In this document: positions 42,516 through 50,678 of the stretch, piece by piece | Layout: each line of letters starts with the position of its first letter | Numbering within the stretch: the first letter of the stretch is position 1 | Source: Planococcus halocryophilus | Lineage (GTDB): Bacteria > Bacillota > Bacilli > Bacillales_A > Planococcaceae | Assembly (NCBI RefSeq): GCF_001687585.2 | Contig: NZ_CP016537.2 | Coordinates: 2,948,001 to 3,012,000 of the forward strand | Reading direction: 5' to 3' | Length of the DNA stretch: 64,000 nt | Program-made: the position numbers and the translations under genes | Notes under the pieces: model-generated | The model's input: the letters and a program-made list of their open reading frames with translations, nothing else | Database searches by the model: none | What the model was told of the DNA's origin: nothing

Positions 42516-44624
42516 TCAGAATTCCATTTTCAATTTACCGTCTTCAAGTATCAATTTGGCATTGAATTTCTTGCCATTTTTCGAAACGAAGCCTTTAATG
42601 ACTGGCGTCTTGCCTTTTGTACACAAATACTCGATTTGCTTGGCTGTTAGTCGTTTTTTCAAGAACGTCGCAGGAAAAGATTGCTTGCAGCCATTCGCAT
42701 ATTCTGTGCAATTATAAGAACCTCTTCTTGAGACAATCATGCCTGTTTTGCACCTTGGGCAAAGCGCGATTTCATCTTTGGCATCAGGCATTGCTAGTTG
42801 CGCTGGCAATCCGTTTTGCTGCATTTGAGCTGGTACTTCGTCGAGCAGCTTTTGAATAAATTTGCCGATAGTTGCTAAAAATACTTCAGCGGATCCTTCT
42901 CCGCGCCCAATTTTCTTTAAATACGTTTCCCATTTTGCCGTCATCGATGGACTGGACAATAAATTCCCTTCGATAGACTGGCATAGAATACGCCCTTTTC
43001 CCGTAATAGAAACAATGTTTTTCGTGACTGAAATGTATTCATGACGCTTGATCGTTTCAATAATGCCACTTCTTGTCGCTTCTGTGCCGAGTCCTTCAAT
43101 TTCTTTCAAAATTTCGGTATCTTCTACGTCTTCAACAAGCTTCCCGCATGTCTTCATCATGGCGATTAGTTGCCCTTCTGTATAAGGCTTTGGCGGAGTC
43201 GTCATACTTTCTTTTATGTCAATTTTGCTCTTAACAGGCTCTTGCTCACGCAATTCCGGCAATGAAGGCTCTTGCTTCGCTTCTTTAGAAACGGCAAACA
43301 GCTCTTTCCAGCCTTTATCAAGCTCTGTTTTTCCGGTTGTGAAAAATGGTAAGCCTTTAACTTCTGTCGTCACTTTTGTTTCTGCATATCGATAATCTTT
43401 ATGAAACATCGCCAATGTCGTCCGCAACACTTCTTCATACAAATTGCGCTCGTCTTTCGCTAACCCTTCGATTTTGCGTGCTGTCGGTATTGTTTTTGTT
43501 GGAATGATCGCATAATGTTCCTGAACTTTAGAACTGTCCACAAAGCGCTTTTTAGGCGCTTTTGACGCGATTGGAAACTGTGCATTGATGATTTGTTGGT
43601 ATTTCTCTACTTGTCCTGCCAAATAACTAAATTCACCAAGTGTAATATGTTGTGTGTCGGTTCTTGGGTAACTAACCAGTTTTTTCTCGTATAGACCTTG
43701 CATGACAGATAAAACTTTTGCCGGACTGTATTTCCACTTGCGATTGGCCGCTGCCTGCAAAGTAGATAACGAGTGCAACTGCGGAGGCGGCGTGCGCTTT
43801 TCTGTCGTCTTAACCTGTGTCACAACACCCTCTTCTTTTGCTCCAATCGTATGCTTAACGAGCAATTCCTCTGCTTCTTTACGCTCTTTTGCACGCAACT
43901 TCACTTTGCCTTTATAACGTCCTTTTTCTGCAACAAACAACCCTTCGATTTCATAAAAAGGTTCTGGTACAAACGCTTCAATTTCTTTTTCGCGTTGGTA
44001 AATCAAAAAAACAGTGGGCGTCTGAACTCGCCCTATCGCAAATACTTCGCGTATGCCTTTTTCTTGAAGCAATAACGAATACAAACGAGATCCATTCATA
44101 CCGACAAGCCAATCGCTAATTTGACGCGCTTTTGCTTCTTGGTACAATAATAAGTCTTGCTGATTGTCACGCAGTTCTTGAAAACCTTTTCTGACTTCAT
44201 CTGCTTCTAGTGAGTTTATCCATAAGCGTTTTATTTTTTTGTTCTTGGCACCTGTATGATAGTAGATGCTATAAAATATATTAGAGCCTTCCCGGTCAAC
44301 ATCGCATGCATTAATGACCGTATCGGTTTGAAATATCAACTTTTTAATGATGCCAAATTGCTGTGCTTTGCCTCGCGCTATTTGAAACTGATAATTGCTA
44401 GGCAAAATCGGCAACGCAGACAATGACCACTTACCCCATTTCGGATCATAAGCTTTTGGTTCTTTTAACTCCACAAGATGTCCAATTCCCCACGTGATAT
44501 ATGCGCCTTCTGGAAAAATTGGGTCTGGTGCAATTTCAATAAAACCATCACGTTTCGTGGACTTGAACGCTTCAGCATAGGCCTTTGCTTGGCTTGGTTT
44601 TTCAGCGAGTATCACTGGTTTCAT
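42516..44624 (-). CDS. topB: DNA topoisomerase III
   Basis: A 702-residue type IA topoisomerase. The N-terminal Toprim domain has VILAEKPSQAKAYA and the DxD site in NACDVDREG. The active-site region holds IGRVQTPTVFLIY and the catalytic Tyr in LVSYPRTDTQHI, and ATRSGIIETI marks domain IV. The C-terminus ends in a four-Cys zinc ribbon (CPRCKTGMI...CTEYANGCKQSF) and a basic tail. It decatenates and relaxes negatively supercoiled single-stranded regions. AAAGGAAG lies upstream. No mobile-element genes are nearby, so it is probably the chromosomal copy. Confidence 0.95.
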   Translation of the reverse strand: MKPVILAEKPSQAKAYAEAFKSTKRDGFIEIAPDPIFPEGAYITWGIGHLVELKEPKAYDPKWGKWSLSALPILPSNYQFQIARGKAQQFGIIKKLIFQTDTVINACDVDREGSNIFYSIYYHTGAKNKKIKRLWINSLEADEVRKGFQELRDNQQDLLLYQEAKARQISDWLVGMNGSRLYSLLLQEKGIREVFAIGRVQTPTVFLIYQREKEIEAFVPEPFYEIEGLFVAEKGRYKGKVKLRAKERKEAEELLVKHTIGAKEEGVVTQVKTTEKRTPPPQLHSLSTLQAAANRKWKYSPAKVLSVMQGLYEKKLVSYPRTDTQHITLGEFSYLAGQVEKYQQIINAQFPIASKAPKKRFVDSSKVQEHYAIIPTKTIPTARKIEGLAKDERNLYEEVLRTTLAMFHKDYRYAETKVTTEVKGLPFFTTGKTELDKGWKELFAVSKEAKQEPSLPELREQEPVKSKIDIKESMTTPPKPYTEGQLIAMMKTCGKLVEDVEDTEILKEIEGLGTEATRSGIIETIKRHEYISVTKNIVSITGKGRILCQSIEGNLLSSPSMTAKWETYLKKIGRGEGSAEVFLATIGKFIQKLLDEVPAQMQQNGLPAQLAMPDAKDEIALCPRCKTGMIVSRRGSYNCTEYANGCKQSFPATFLKKRLTAKQIEYLCTKGKTPVIKGFVSKNGKKFNAKLILEDGKLKMEF

Positions 44625-44761
44625 GTGCGTCTTCCTTTCTTTTTGACCTTACTCTTATTGTACCCCTACAATAGAAGAATCAAAGCAAAAAGACAATTTC
44701 CTAAAAAATGCGGTATAGTAGATTTTAAACCAAAGAGATACAGACAAAGGAGTCGTTCACA

Positions 44762-45439
44762 TTGAATAGTAAAACGGCTTTACTAGCAGGAGCTAGCGGA
44801 TTGGTCGGCAATGAATTGCTTCATATCCTTTTAAACAGTGCACAGTATAGTCACGTTAAAATTTTGGTTCGCCACCCTCTCGAAATCACACATGAAAAAC
44901 TTGAACAAGTGACCATTGATTTCGATAAACTGGACGAATACGCCCAACACTTTGATGTAGATTATGTTTATTGCTGTCTTGGCACAACTATTAAAAAAGC
45001 GGGGTCACAAGAAGCATTCAAAAAAGTCGATTATGACTATCCTCTTAAAATGGCTGAATTGGCTGCATCCCAGCAGACAAAGAACTTCTTAGTCATTACA
45101 GCATTAGGTGCAGACTCTACTTCCAAAGTTTTTTATAGCCGCACTAAAGGTCAACTGCAGTTGCGGTTAAAGAAAACAGGTTTGATTGCACTCCATATTT
45201 TCCAGCCTTCTTTACTGCTAGGTGAGCGCAAAGAATTTCGGTTAGGTGAAAAATTCGCAACGATACTAAGTCCAGTAATCAGTATTTTAATGCGAGGAAA
45301 AATGAAAAAATATAAGCCTGTTGAAGCTAAAAATGTAGCATTAGCAATGTATGAGGTGGCTCAAATCGAGCGCACTGGAAACTACACTTATCCATCCGAC
45401 CGAATCGAAATCATAAGTAGGAAAAGCTTTGAAATATAA
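44762..45439 (+). CDS. NAD(P)-binding oxidoreductase (HIM1/TIP30-like short-chain family)
   Basis: A 225-residue atypical SDR with an N-terminal Rossmann motif LLAGASGLVGNELLHIL and the YCCLGTTIKKAGSQEAFKKVD segment typical of HIM1/YraR-like proteins. The usual Tyr-x-x-x-Lys catalytic pair is represented by YSRTKGQL. A TTG start at 44762 is supported by AAGGAG nine bases upstream. The substrate is unknown. It is divergent from topB. Confidence 0.82.
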   Translation: MNSKTALLAGASGLVGNELLHILLNSAQYSHVKILVRHPLEITHEKLEQVTIDFDKLDEYAQHFDVDYVYCCLGTTIKKAGSQEAFKKVDYDYPLKMAELAASQQTKNFLVITALGADSTSKVFYSRTKGQLQLRLKKTGLIALHIFQPSLLLGERKEFRLGEKFATILSPVISILMRGKMKKYKPVEAKNVALAMYEVAQIERTGNYTYPSDRIEIISRKSFEI

Positions 45440-45440
45440 A

Positions 45441-45466
45441 AGAGGACGCCTTTAAAGGCGTCCTCT
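45441..45466. terminator. Bidirectional terminator between SDR-like gene and tauE-like gene
   Basis: A perfect 26-base palindrome (AGAGGACGCCTTT and its complement) lies between convergent genes with A/T-rich flanks. Confidence 0.88.
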
Positions 45467-45471
45467 TCACA

Positions 45472-46248
45472 TTAAAGAATATCTGTCCAGATTTTAATAG
45501 CTGTACCTAAGATCAATAAAGCCAAAATCCATTGAAGATATTTCGTATTCATTTTTTGTCCTAACTTAGCTCCAAGTGGTGCTGCAAGAAGACTTGCAAC
45601 AATCATGATAGATGCCGGACCGTATAAAATCTGATCCGTAACAATTTTACCAATTGTCGCACCTATTGATGATAAGAACGTAATGGCAAGCGATGTCGCA
45701 ATGGTCATTCGCGTTGGGATTTTCAGTACAATCAGCATTATCGGTACTAAAATAAAGGCCCCTGCTGCTCCTACAATTCCGGCTGCAATTCCGACAGCAA
45801 ACGCTAATCCGGCTGCTAACCATTTGTTGTACGTAACTTGATCAAGCGGAATATCATCCACGCCTTTTTTAGGCATGAACATCATGACTACAGCAATTGT
45901 TGCCAATACGGCATAAACAATATTGATGGCTTGCTCAGACAATAATGTTGAACCATAACCCCCGATAAAGCTACCTACTAAAATGGCACTACCCATGTAA
46001 GCAATCAATGTTTTGTTTAAATAACCGCTACCACGATATGCCCATACTCCGGCGATAGTCGCAAAAAAGACTTGGATGGCACTAATGCCTGATACTTCAT
46101 GCGCACTAAAAGCCGTATAACCCAGCATTACTGGTATATAAAGTAACATCGGATACTTGATAATCGAACCGCCGATTCCCACCATTCCGGAAATAAAAGA
46201 ACCAACAAAGCCTATGATAAATATAACAATGATAAAATCTATGCTCAT
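45472..46248 (-). CDS. TauE/SafE-family sulfite/sulfur-anion exporter
   Basis: This 258-residue permease has about eight membrane helices. The duplicated family motif appears as [18 protein letters not shown] near the N-terminus and [19 protein letters not shown] in the second half. TauE/SafE proteins export sulfite or related anions. It lies at the 3' end of a persulfide-oxidation cluster, where sulfite and thiosulfate are the expected products, so export of these is the likely role. It is separated from the tusA gene by a terminator-like hairpin. Confidence 0.88.
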   Translation of the reverse strand: MSIDFIIVIFIIGFVGSFISGMVGIGGSIIKYPMLLYIPVMLGYTAFSAHEVSGISAIQVFFATIAGVWAYRGSGYLNKTLIAYMGSAILVGSFIGGYGSTLLSEQAINIVYAVLATIAVVMMFMPKKGVDDIPLDQVTYNKWLAAGLAFAVGIAAGIVGAAGAFILVPIMLIVLKIPTRMTIATSLAITFLSSIGATIGKIVTDQILYGPASIMIVASLLAAPLGAKLGQKMNTKYLQWILALLILGTAIKIWTDIL

Positions 46249-46272
46249 TTTACATCACCTTTCAAAAAGGGA

Positions 46273-46297
46273 AAAGGGCATCGTTACGATACCCTTT
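46273..46297 (-). terminator. Hairpin between tusA and tauE-like genes
   Basis: AAAGGGTATCGT-AACGATGCCCTTT on the minus strand, followed by a short T stretch. It may reduce read-through into the exporter gene. Confidence 0.65.
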
Positions 46298-46307
46298 AAT
46301 CCGACTT

Positions 46308-46535
46308 TTAGCCTTTCTTAATCCAGAATGTAAAAACATCACTATCTTCTCGTGAATCCAACATTTCGTGACCGCCCGATTTTGCCCATGCAACTAAATC
46401 TGCTTTTGCGCCTTTATCAGTTGCCAAAATTTCAAGTACCTGTCCACTTTCCATTTCTTTCATTTGTTTTCTTGTTTTTACAATCGGCATTGGGCATGCT
46501 AGCCCTTTTGCGTCCAATACTTTATCTGCATTCAT
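46308..46535 (-). CDS. tusA: TusA-family sulfur carrier
   Basis: A 75-residue TusA protein with the catalytic Cys in GLACPMPIVKT and a C-terminal FTFWIKK strand. It accepts and passes on a persulfide. Start ATG 46535 follows GGAGAG; a TTG just before it is less well placed. It sits between the persulfide dioxygenase and the TauE exporter and resembles the TusA part of the fusion protein at 47850-48407 (shared CPMPIVKT and LEILATDKG). Confidence 0.93.
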   Translation of the reverse strand: MNADKVLDAKGLACPMPIVKTRKQMKEMESGQVLEILATDKGAKADLVAWAKSGGHEMLDSREDSDVFTFWIKKG

Positions 46536-46682
46536 CAAAATCTCTCCTTTGAGTTGTTGTACTATTGATTATTCTACTTTAAGCTATTCCACAAACTAGC
46601 CCTGCCTTCCTGCGAGCTTGTAGGAATCTCTACTATTCTGTTCGATACCTATTTTTTTGGCTATTCAACCTATAATTTTTAC

Positions 46683-47810
46683 TTAACGAACTGCACAGCG
46701 ATTTGGTCCAATTTCCATTTCACGCTGTATTTCATCATCTGGTGTAATCTGACCCATATTTGTTTTGCGAATATCTTGGTATGCATTCGGTTGCGGTGGT
46801 AAGTTTTTCGTGACCATATCACGAAATTCTTGTTCGTCCGAAATATTCAATCCGTGGTTTTCTTTAAATAAGTCGCCAAGTTTTTTAGCCACACTACCGT
46901 CTTCATTTAATTCATCAATAATCATGAAATGAGCTGGAAGAACAATAAGTTCATTTGCTAAATCCTGATAACGTGAGTAAAGAGATTCTCTCAAATCGCC
47001 TACCCAGTCCTCAGCAAGCCCCGCAAGATCTGGACGTCCAATTGAATCGATGAACAGAATGTCACCAGTCAACAAGTACTTGCTATCTACGATAAACGAA
47101 GTAGAGCCGATTGTGTGCCCTGGTGAATAAAGAGCTTCAATTTCAAGTTTCGAATTTCCAATGGCCACTTCGAGACCATTTTCTAGAGCCCCGTATTCAA
47201 ATACAACACCTTCTGCATCTTTTGGTGGCAAGTAATACGTTGCGCCTGTCGCTTCTGCAATTGCACGGCCGCCAGAAATATGATCGGCGTGTAAGTGTGT
47301 ATCAAAAACGTGTTTAATTGTTGCGCCTTTTTCCTGCGCGAAGTCCAAGAAGATATTTGCCATGCGAGTTGCATCAACTACAGCGGCTTCTCCTTCAGAG
47401 ATTACCATATAAGACAGGCAACCCTTACCAAGACGTACAAATTGATATAATTCGCCGCCGTTGCTCAATTCACCGACTTTTACTGGTTCCAGATGCTCAC
47501 TCCAGGCTTTCATACCACCTTGAAGATACGCTGCTCGAACACCTTCTTCTGACAGCATTTCTGCTATCATAATCGAAGATCCTTCTTTTGCACAGACGAC
47601 TAAAATGTCTCTGTCTGTTGGCAATTCTGAAACCACTTCTTCGACGCCGTCCAATAAATCGAAATAAGGTGTATTCAAATATTGGATATTTCCACCTTCA
47701 ATTTTCCAATCCGCGAAGGCATCGCCATTTCGTACATCTAAGATGAACAATGGCTGATTATTTACTACTTTTTTTGCTACTTCACTTGCTGTCATTGCTG
47801 TTACCGTCAT
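46683..47810 (-). CDS. Rhodanese-persulfide dioxygenase fusion (MBL fold)
   Basis: A 375-residue two-domain enzyme. The N-terminal rhodanese domain (about 10-110) has the loop VVCAKEGSS with the catalytic Cys. The C-terminal metallo-beta-lactamase domain (about 120-360) has the iron-binding [12 protein letters not shown] motif, SPGHTIGST and [10 protein letters not shown] of ETHE1-type persulfide dioxygenases. It would take persulfide and oxidise it to sulfite. Compared with staphylococcal CstB the domain order is reversed. A CstR-like operator overlaps its ribosome-binding site, so it may be separately controlled within the cluster. Confidence 0.9.
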   Translation of the reverse strand: MTVTAMTASEVAKKVVNNQPLFILDVRNGDAFADWKIEGGNIQYLNTPYFDLLDGVEEVVSELPTDRDILVVCAKEGSSIMIAEMLSEEGVRAAYLQGGMKAWSEHLEPVKVGELSNGGELYQFVRLGKGCLSYMVISEGEAAVVDATRMANIFLDFAQEKGATIKHVFDTHLHADHISGGRAIAEATGATYYLPPKDAEGVVFEYGALENGLEVAIGNSKLEIEALYSPGHTIGSTSFIVDSKYLLTGDILFIDSIGRPDLAGLAEDWVGDLRESLYSRYQDLANELIVLPAHFMIIDELNEDGSVAKKLGDLFKENHGLNISDEQEFRDMVTKNLPPQPNAYQDIRKTNMGQITPDDEIQREMEIGPNRCAVR

Positions 47811-47815
47811 ACAAA

Positions 47816-47832
47816 ATTACCTCCAGGGGTAT
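47816..47832 (-). promoter_or_regulatory. Candidate CstR operator overlapping the ribosome-binding site of the dioxygenase gene
   Basis: Minus-strand ATACCCCTGGAGGTAAT keeps both half sites of the cluster's ATACCC...GGGTAT palindrome with one changed position and contains the GGAGG ribosome-binding site. I see no good -35/-10 here, so it may be an accessory site. Confidence 0.45.
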
Positions 47833-47849
47833 ATATTTATTTAAAATTT

Positions 47850-48407
47850 TTAAACTGTTTTTCCTGTCCAATCTCTCATACCTGGTACTACGTTATAAAG
47901 TTTGTCAAAGCCTTTTTTAGCCATCAAATCTCCTGCAATTCCACTTCTACGACCAGAATGGCAAATGATATAAATTGTATCTTCTTTTTCCAATTCAGCC
48001 ATGCGCGTTTCTACATCACCTAAAGCGATGTGGACTGCACCTGGAATATGAGCTTCTTCAAATTCATCTTTTTCACGAACATCTAAAATGGTTAAATTTT
48101 CATCTGAATCAACTTTTTGAGCAAAATCAGTTAATACGATTTCAGGTATGGTAATGGTTTCTTCAGGAGATCCTGCACCATCTTTGCGTAGAAAATGGCG
48201 TAAAACATCTCCTTCAGTTTCAGTCCCGATATATTGATGTCCTGAACTTTTTGCCCATGCTTGAAGATCGGCTGTTGAACCTTTATCTGTCGCAAGAATT
48301 TCTAATACTTTACCTGAATCCATGCTTTTCATTGTTTTTTTCGTTTTTACGATTGGCATCGGACATGCCATTCCTTTTGCATCTAATGTTAAGTCTATCT
48401 TTACCAT
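47850..48407 (-). CDS. TusA-rhodanese fusion sulfurtransferase (CstA-like)
   Basis: A 185-residue protein. The N-terminal TusA domain has GMACPMPIVKTKK; after a linker (about 80-95) the C-terminal rhodanese domain has LDVREKDEFEEAHIPGA and the active loop IICHSGRRSG. Fusions of this type (for example staphylococcal CstA) relay persulfide sulfur between carriers. The C-terminal tail WTGKTV ends the rhodanese helix. It lies between a single rhodanese and the dioxygenase gene. Confidence 0.92.
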   Translation of the reverse strand: MVKIDLTLDAKGMACPMPIVKTKKTMKSMDSGKVLEILATDKGSTADLQAWAKSSGHQYIGTETEGDVLRHFLRKDGAGSPEETITIPEIVLTDFAQKVDSDENLTILDVREKDEFEEAHIPGAVHIALGDVETRMAELEKEDTIYIICHSGRRSGIAGDLMAKKGFDKLYNVVPGMRDWTGKTV

Positions 48408-48449
48408 TAAATTTCCTCCTTGATATTCCGCCTGTAGTTCAGCAGGTAA

Positions 48450-48746
48450 TTAGTTTGTTTCGCCATTCCAATTCAGCATTCCGCCGTCCATATTCGTAAC
48501 TTTGTAGCCTTGGTTTTCAAGGAAACTAGTTGCTTGTCCACTGCGGCCACCTGAACGGCACACCATAATATATTCTTGAGATTTATCAAGTTCGCTCATG
48601 CGGGATTCCAATGATCCTAAAGGAATATTGATCGCACCTGGAATTTTACCTGCTGCAACTTCATCTGTTTCGCGAACATCGATTAAATTGATAGATTGAT
48701 TATTTTCCAATAATTCTTGAACTTCTTGAGTTGTCATGGTTTTCAT
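48450..48746 (-). CDS. Single-domain rhodanese
   Basis: A 98-residue cytoplasmic rhodanese with LIDVRETDEVAAGKIPGA and the active-site loop MVCRSGGRSG (catalytic Cys, six-residue loop). It transfers sulfane sulfur, probably between the membrane rhodanese, DsrE and TusA domains encoded beside it. It is 14 bases after the upstream rhodanese gene. Confidence 0.93.
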   Translation of the reverse strand: MKTMTTQEVQELLENNQSINLIDVRETDEVAAGKIPGAINIPLGSLESRMSELDKSQEYIMVCRSGGRSGQATSFLENQGYKVTNMDGGMLNWNGETN

Positions 48747-48760
48747 GATAAATCTCTCCT

Positions 48761-49126
48761 TTATCTGCGGTAACTGCTCATTCCGCCTCTAATGTTTGTG
48801 ATTGCTGTAAAGCCGTTCTTTTTTAATAATTGACTTGCTTTACTGCTACGCATCCCACTTTGGCAGATGACTAATGTTTCTTTATCTTTTGCTAGTTCAT
48901 TCATGCGTTTCGGTAATTCATTCAATGGAATATTTTTAAAGCCTTTAATGTGATTTCCTTTGAATTCACCTGGAGTTCTTACATCAATATATTGTTTATC
49001 TTTTTTACCAAGTTGAGATTTCATTTCTTCTGTAGATATCGATTGAACACCTTTAGTAGGTGCAGTGAATCGATAAATCAACCAAAGAACCGCTGCCCCA
49101 ACTAAGAGCCATGTAATCCATTCCAT
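48761..49126 (-). CDS. Membrane-anchored rhodanese
   Basis: A 121-residue protein with an N-terminal membrane helix (about 3-20, WITWLLVGAAVLWLIY) and a rhodanese domain with YIDVRTPGEFKGNHIKGF and loop VICQSGMRSS. The basic residues just after the helix suggest a cytoplasmic catalytic domain. It may collect sulfane sulfur at the membrane. It is the second gene of the dsrE operon. Confidence 0.92.
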   Translation of the reverse strand: MEWITWLLVGAAVLWLIYRFTAPTKGVQSISTEEMKSQLGKKDKQYIDVRTPGEFKGNHIKGFKNIPLNELPKRMNELAKDKETLVICQSGMRSSKASQLLKKNGFTAITNIRGGMSSYRR

Positions 49127-49157
49127 ATTGCATTCTTCCCTTCATAGTTAAATTTAA

Positions 49158-49640
49158 TTAAATGAATAGGTTAACGTGCCCGTCTTCTGCATCTCCAAGA
49201 TAAGCTGCAACTCCTGCATACTCAATTTCATCAAGCAATTCTTCTTTTTGTAAACCAAGAAGATCCATTGTCATTGTGCAAGCAATCATTTTTACATCTT
49301 GTTCTTCTGCCATTTCTATTAATTGTGGTAAAGATAATGCATTATGCTTTTTCATAACTTGTTTGATCATTTTCGGACCCATTCCACCAAAATGCATATT
49401 TGATAAACCAAGTTTATCTGCACCTCTTGGCATCATTTTCGCGAACATCGTTTCTAAGCGACCTTTTTTCAATTCTGGTGGGTTTTCTTTTCTTAATGCG
49501 TTTAATCCCCAGAATGTGTGAAAAATTGTTACTTCGTGATCGTATGCTGCAGCACCATTGGCAATAATATAAGCCGCCATTGCCTTATCATAGTCACCGC
49601 TGAATAATACGATCGTTGTTTTCTTTTGCTCTTGTGCCAT
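49158..49640 (-). CDS. DsrE/DsrF/DrsH-like (DsrE2) sulfur carrier
   Basis: A 160-residue DsrE-like protein. It opens with the strand TTIVLFSGDYDKAMAAYIIA, and the conserved Cys lies in MIACTMTMDLLG, where DsrE2-type carriers hold persulfide. AMAAYI, GLNALRK and AGVAAYLGDA are typical of the DrsH-like branch. It is first in the operon, behind a promoter overlapped by CstR-type palindromes, with GGAGG before its ATG. Confidence 0.9.
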   Translation of the reverse strand: MAQEQKKTTIVLFSGDYDKAMAAYIIANGAAAYDHEVTIFHTFWGLNALRKENPPELKKGRLETMFAKMMPRGADKLGLSNMHFGGMGPKMIKQVMKKHNALSLPQLIEMAEEQDVKMIACTMTMDLLGLQKEELLDEIEYAGVAAYLGDAEDGHVNLFI

Positions 49641-49659
49641 TGTATTGCCTCCATTTTAA

Positions 49660-49676
49660 ATTACCCATAGGGGTAT
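49660..49676 (-). promoter_or_regulatory. Candidate CstR operator in the dsrE leader
   Basis: Minus-strand ATACCCCTATGGGTAAT lies between the -10 region and the ribosome-binding site of the dsrE operon and matches the palindrome at 49723-49740 with one imperfect position. Confidence 0.65.
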
Positions 49677-49722
49677 TTATTTTCTCCAAAAAAAATAGCG
49701 TTTTATAGTGACGCCGCACTTT

Positions 49723-49740
49723 TATACCCTATAGGGTATA
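49723..49740. promoter_or_regulatory. CstR operator at the dsrE promoter
   Basis: A perfect 18-base palindrome TATACCCTATAGGGTATA overlapping the -10 box. Its G/C-tract form fits operators of CsoR/CstR repressors, whose gene lies 38 bases away. Confidence 0.82.
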
Positions 49741-49766
49741 CTAAAGCATATTTTTTTGATTGTCAA
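49738..49766 (-). promoter_or_regulatory. Sigma-A promoter of the dsrE-rhodanese operon
   Basis: -35 TTGACA (49761-49766), 17-base spacer and -10 TAGTAT (49738-49743) on the minus strand, between cstR and dsrE. The operator above would block RNA polymerase directly. Confidence 0.78.
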
Positions 49767-49777
49767 ACTTTAATTTT

Positions 49778-50038
49778 CTATCTGCTTTTCACTAGTAAGT
49801 CTACAGCTTCTTTTACCATACTCTCAGTACTTTCGCCTTTTTCTATGCTTTCACGCACACACGATTCTAAGTTATCGCTGACGATTACACCAATAGCACG
49901 ATCCACTGCACTTCTTACTGCTGAAAGTTGCATAACGACGTCTCTACATTCTCCGTCATTCTCAACCATTTTAATCACACCGCGTAGCTGGCCTTCTATT
50001 CTTTTCAACCGATTTTCAACAAGTTTATCGTATTTCAT
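49778..50038 (-). CDS. cstR: CsoR-family persulfide sensor repressor, CstR type
   Basis: An 86-residue all-helical DUF156/CsoR-family repressor. Two conserved cysteines are present (GECRDVV near residue 31 and LESCVRES near 60). The histidine that precedes the second Cys in copper-sensing CsoR is replaced (SDNLESC), leaving only the dithiol pair, as in CstR. It would lose DNA binding when the cysteines are linked by persulfide. Flanking rhodanese, DsrE and dioxygenase genes and four palindromic sites support this. An operator sits in its own promoter spacer, so it is probably autoregulated. Confidence 0.9.
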   Translation of the reverse strand: MKYDKLVENRLKRIEGQLRGVIKMVENDGECRDVVMQLSAVRSAVDRAIGVIVSDNLESCVRESIEKGESTESMVKEAVDLLVKSR

Positions 50039-50088
50039 ATCAATTATGCCTCCTATTAATAAAATAAAGGATATCTTACTTAAACCTC

Positions 50089-50117
50089 ATTTTATACCCC
50101 TTAGGGTATGTAGTCAA
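50089..50117 (-). promoter_or_regulatory. cstR promoter with operator in the spacer
   Basis: -35 TTGACT (50112-50117) and -10 TAAAAT (50089-50094) on the minus strand are separated by 17 bases. The palindrome ATACCCTAAGGGGTAT (50094-50109) fills the spacer, indicating autoregulation by CstR. Confidence 0.8.
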
Positions 50118-50185
50118 CACATTAGCTTACGATAGACAATCACTTTGAAATACAGACCAGCCCGCATGTGAATGTTCCAGTTTAT

Positions 50186-50569
50186 TTATGCAGATTGATC
50201 AATACATTTGATTAATCGTTGTTCAATGTCTTCCGCAATCGATTTAATGTTTTGATCTTCTACCATGCCAATCAAAGCAGTTGGTTTTGGCATTCCAATT
50301 TTCACACTATCACTTTCTTTATAAACAACAATCTTGCATGGAAGAAAATAGCCAATCATCAAGTTTTCGGATAGCACACGGTTTGCTTCTTGTGGATTGC
50401 AAACTTCTAAAATCGTATAAGGAGTATCAAAGTCCTCTCCTTTTTCTTGAAGCTTCGCAGTTAAATCAAAATTCCAAAGAACACCGAACTTCTCTGTCTT
50501 TAAGTTTTCCTCTAAGGCTTCAACGGCTTCGCTCACTGTTTTAGATGTATCTACTGTGTAATTGAACAT
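50186..50569 (-). CDS. DUF302-family protein
   Basis: This 127-residue protein is of the DUF302 family. The mid-protein pattern YTILEVCNPQEANRVLSENLMIGYFLPCKIVVY is typical and contains two cysteines. The ATG at 50569 follows GAGGAGG; the upstream ATG at 50587 overlaps that site. DUF302 proteins often occur with sulfur-oxidation and rhodanese genes, and this one lies next to the CstR cluster. A degenerate TACCC/GGGTA pair lies upstream (about 50607-50620). The biochemical function is unknown. Confidence 0.85.
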   Translation of the reverse strand: MFNYTVDTSKTVSEAVEALEENLKTEKFGVLWNFDLTAKLQEKGEDFDTPYTILEVCNPQEANRVLSENLMIGYFLPCKIVVYKESDSVKIGMPKPTALIGMVEDQNIKSIAEDIEQRLIKCIDQSA

Positions 50570-50678
50570 ATTTAAGTTCCTCCTCATGTTTGTTCGCTCT
50601 ATAAGTACCCTACCCCGTATGGAATGGTCTAAACATAAGACAAAGGAGAGTTCAAATTGCTTTTTGATTTTTATCTAC

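Noticed and set aside
50607..50620. Fifth CstR operator upstream of the DUF302 gene
   Set aside because: The TACCC and GGGTA elements are not arranged as a palindrome with the spacing of the other four.
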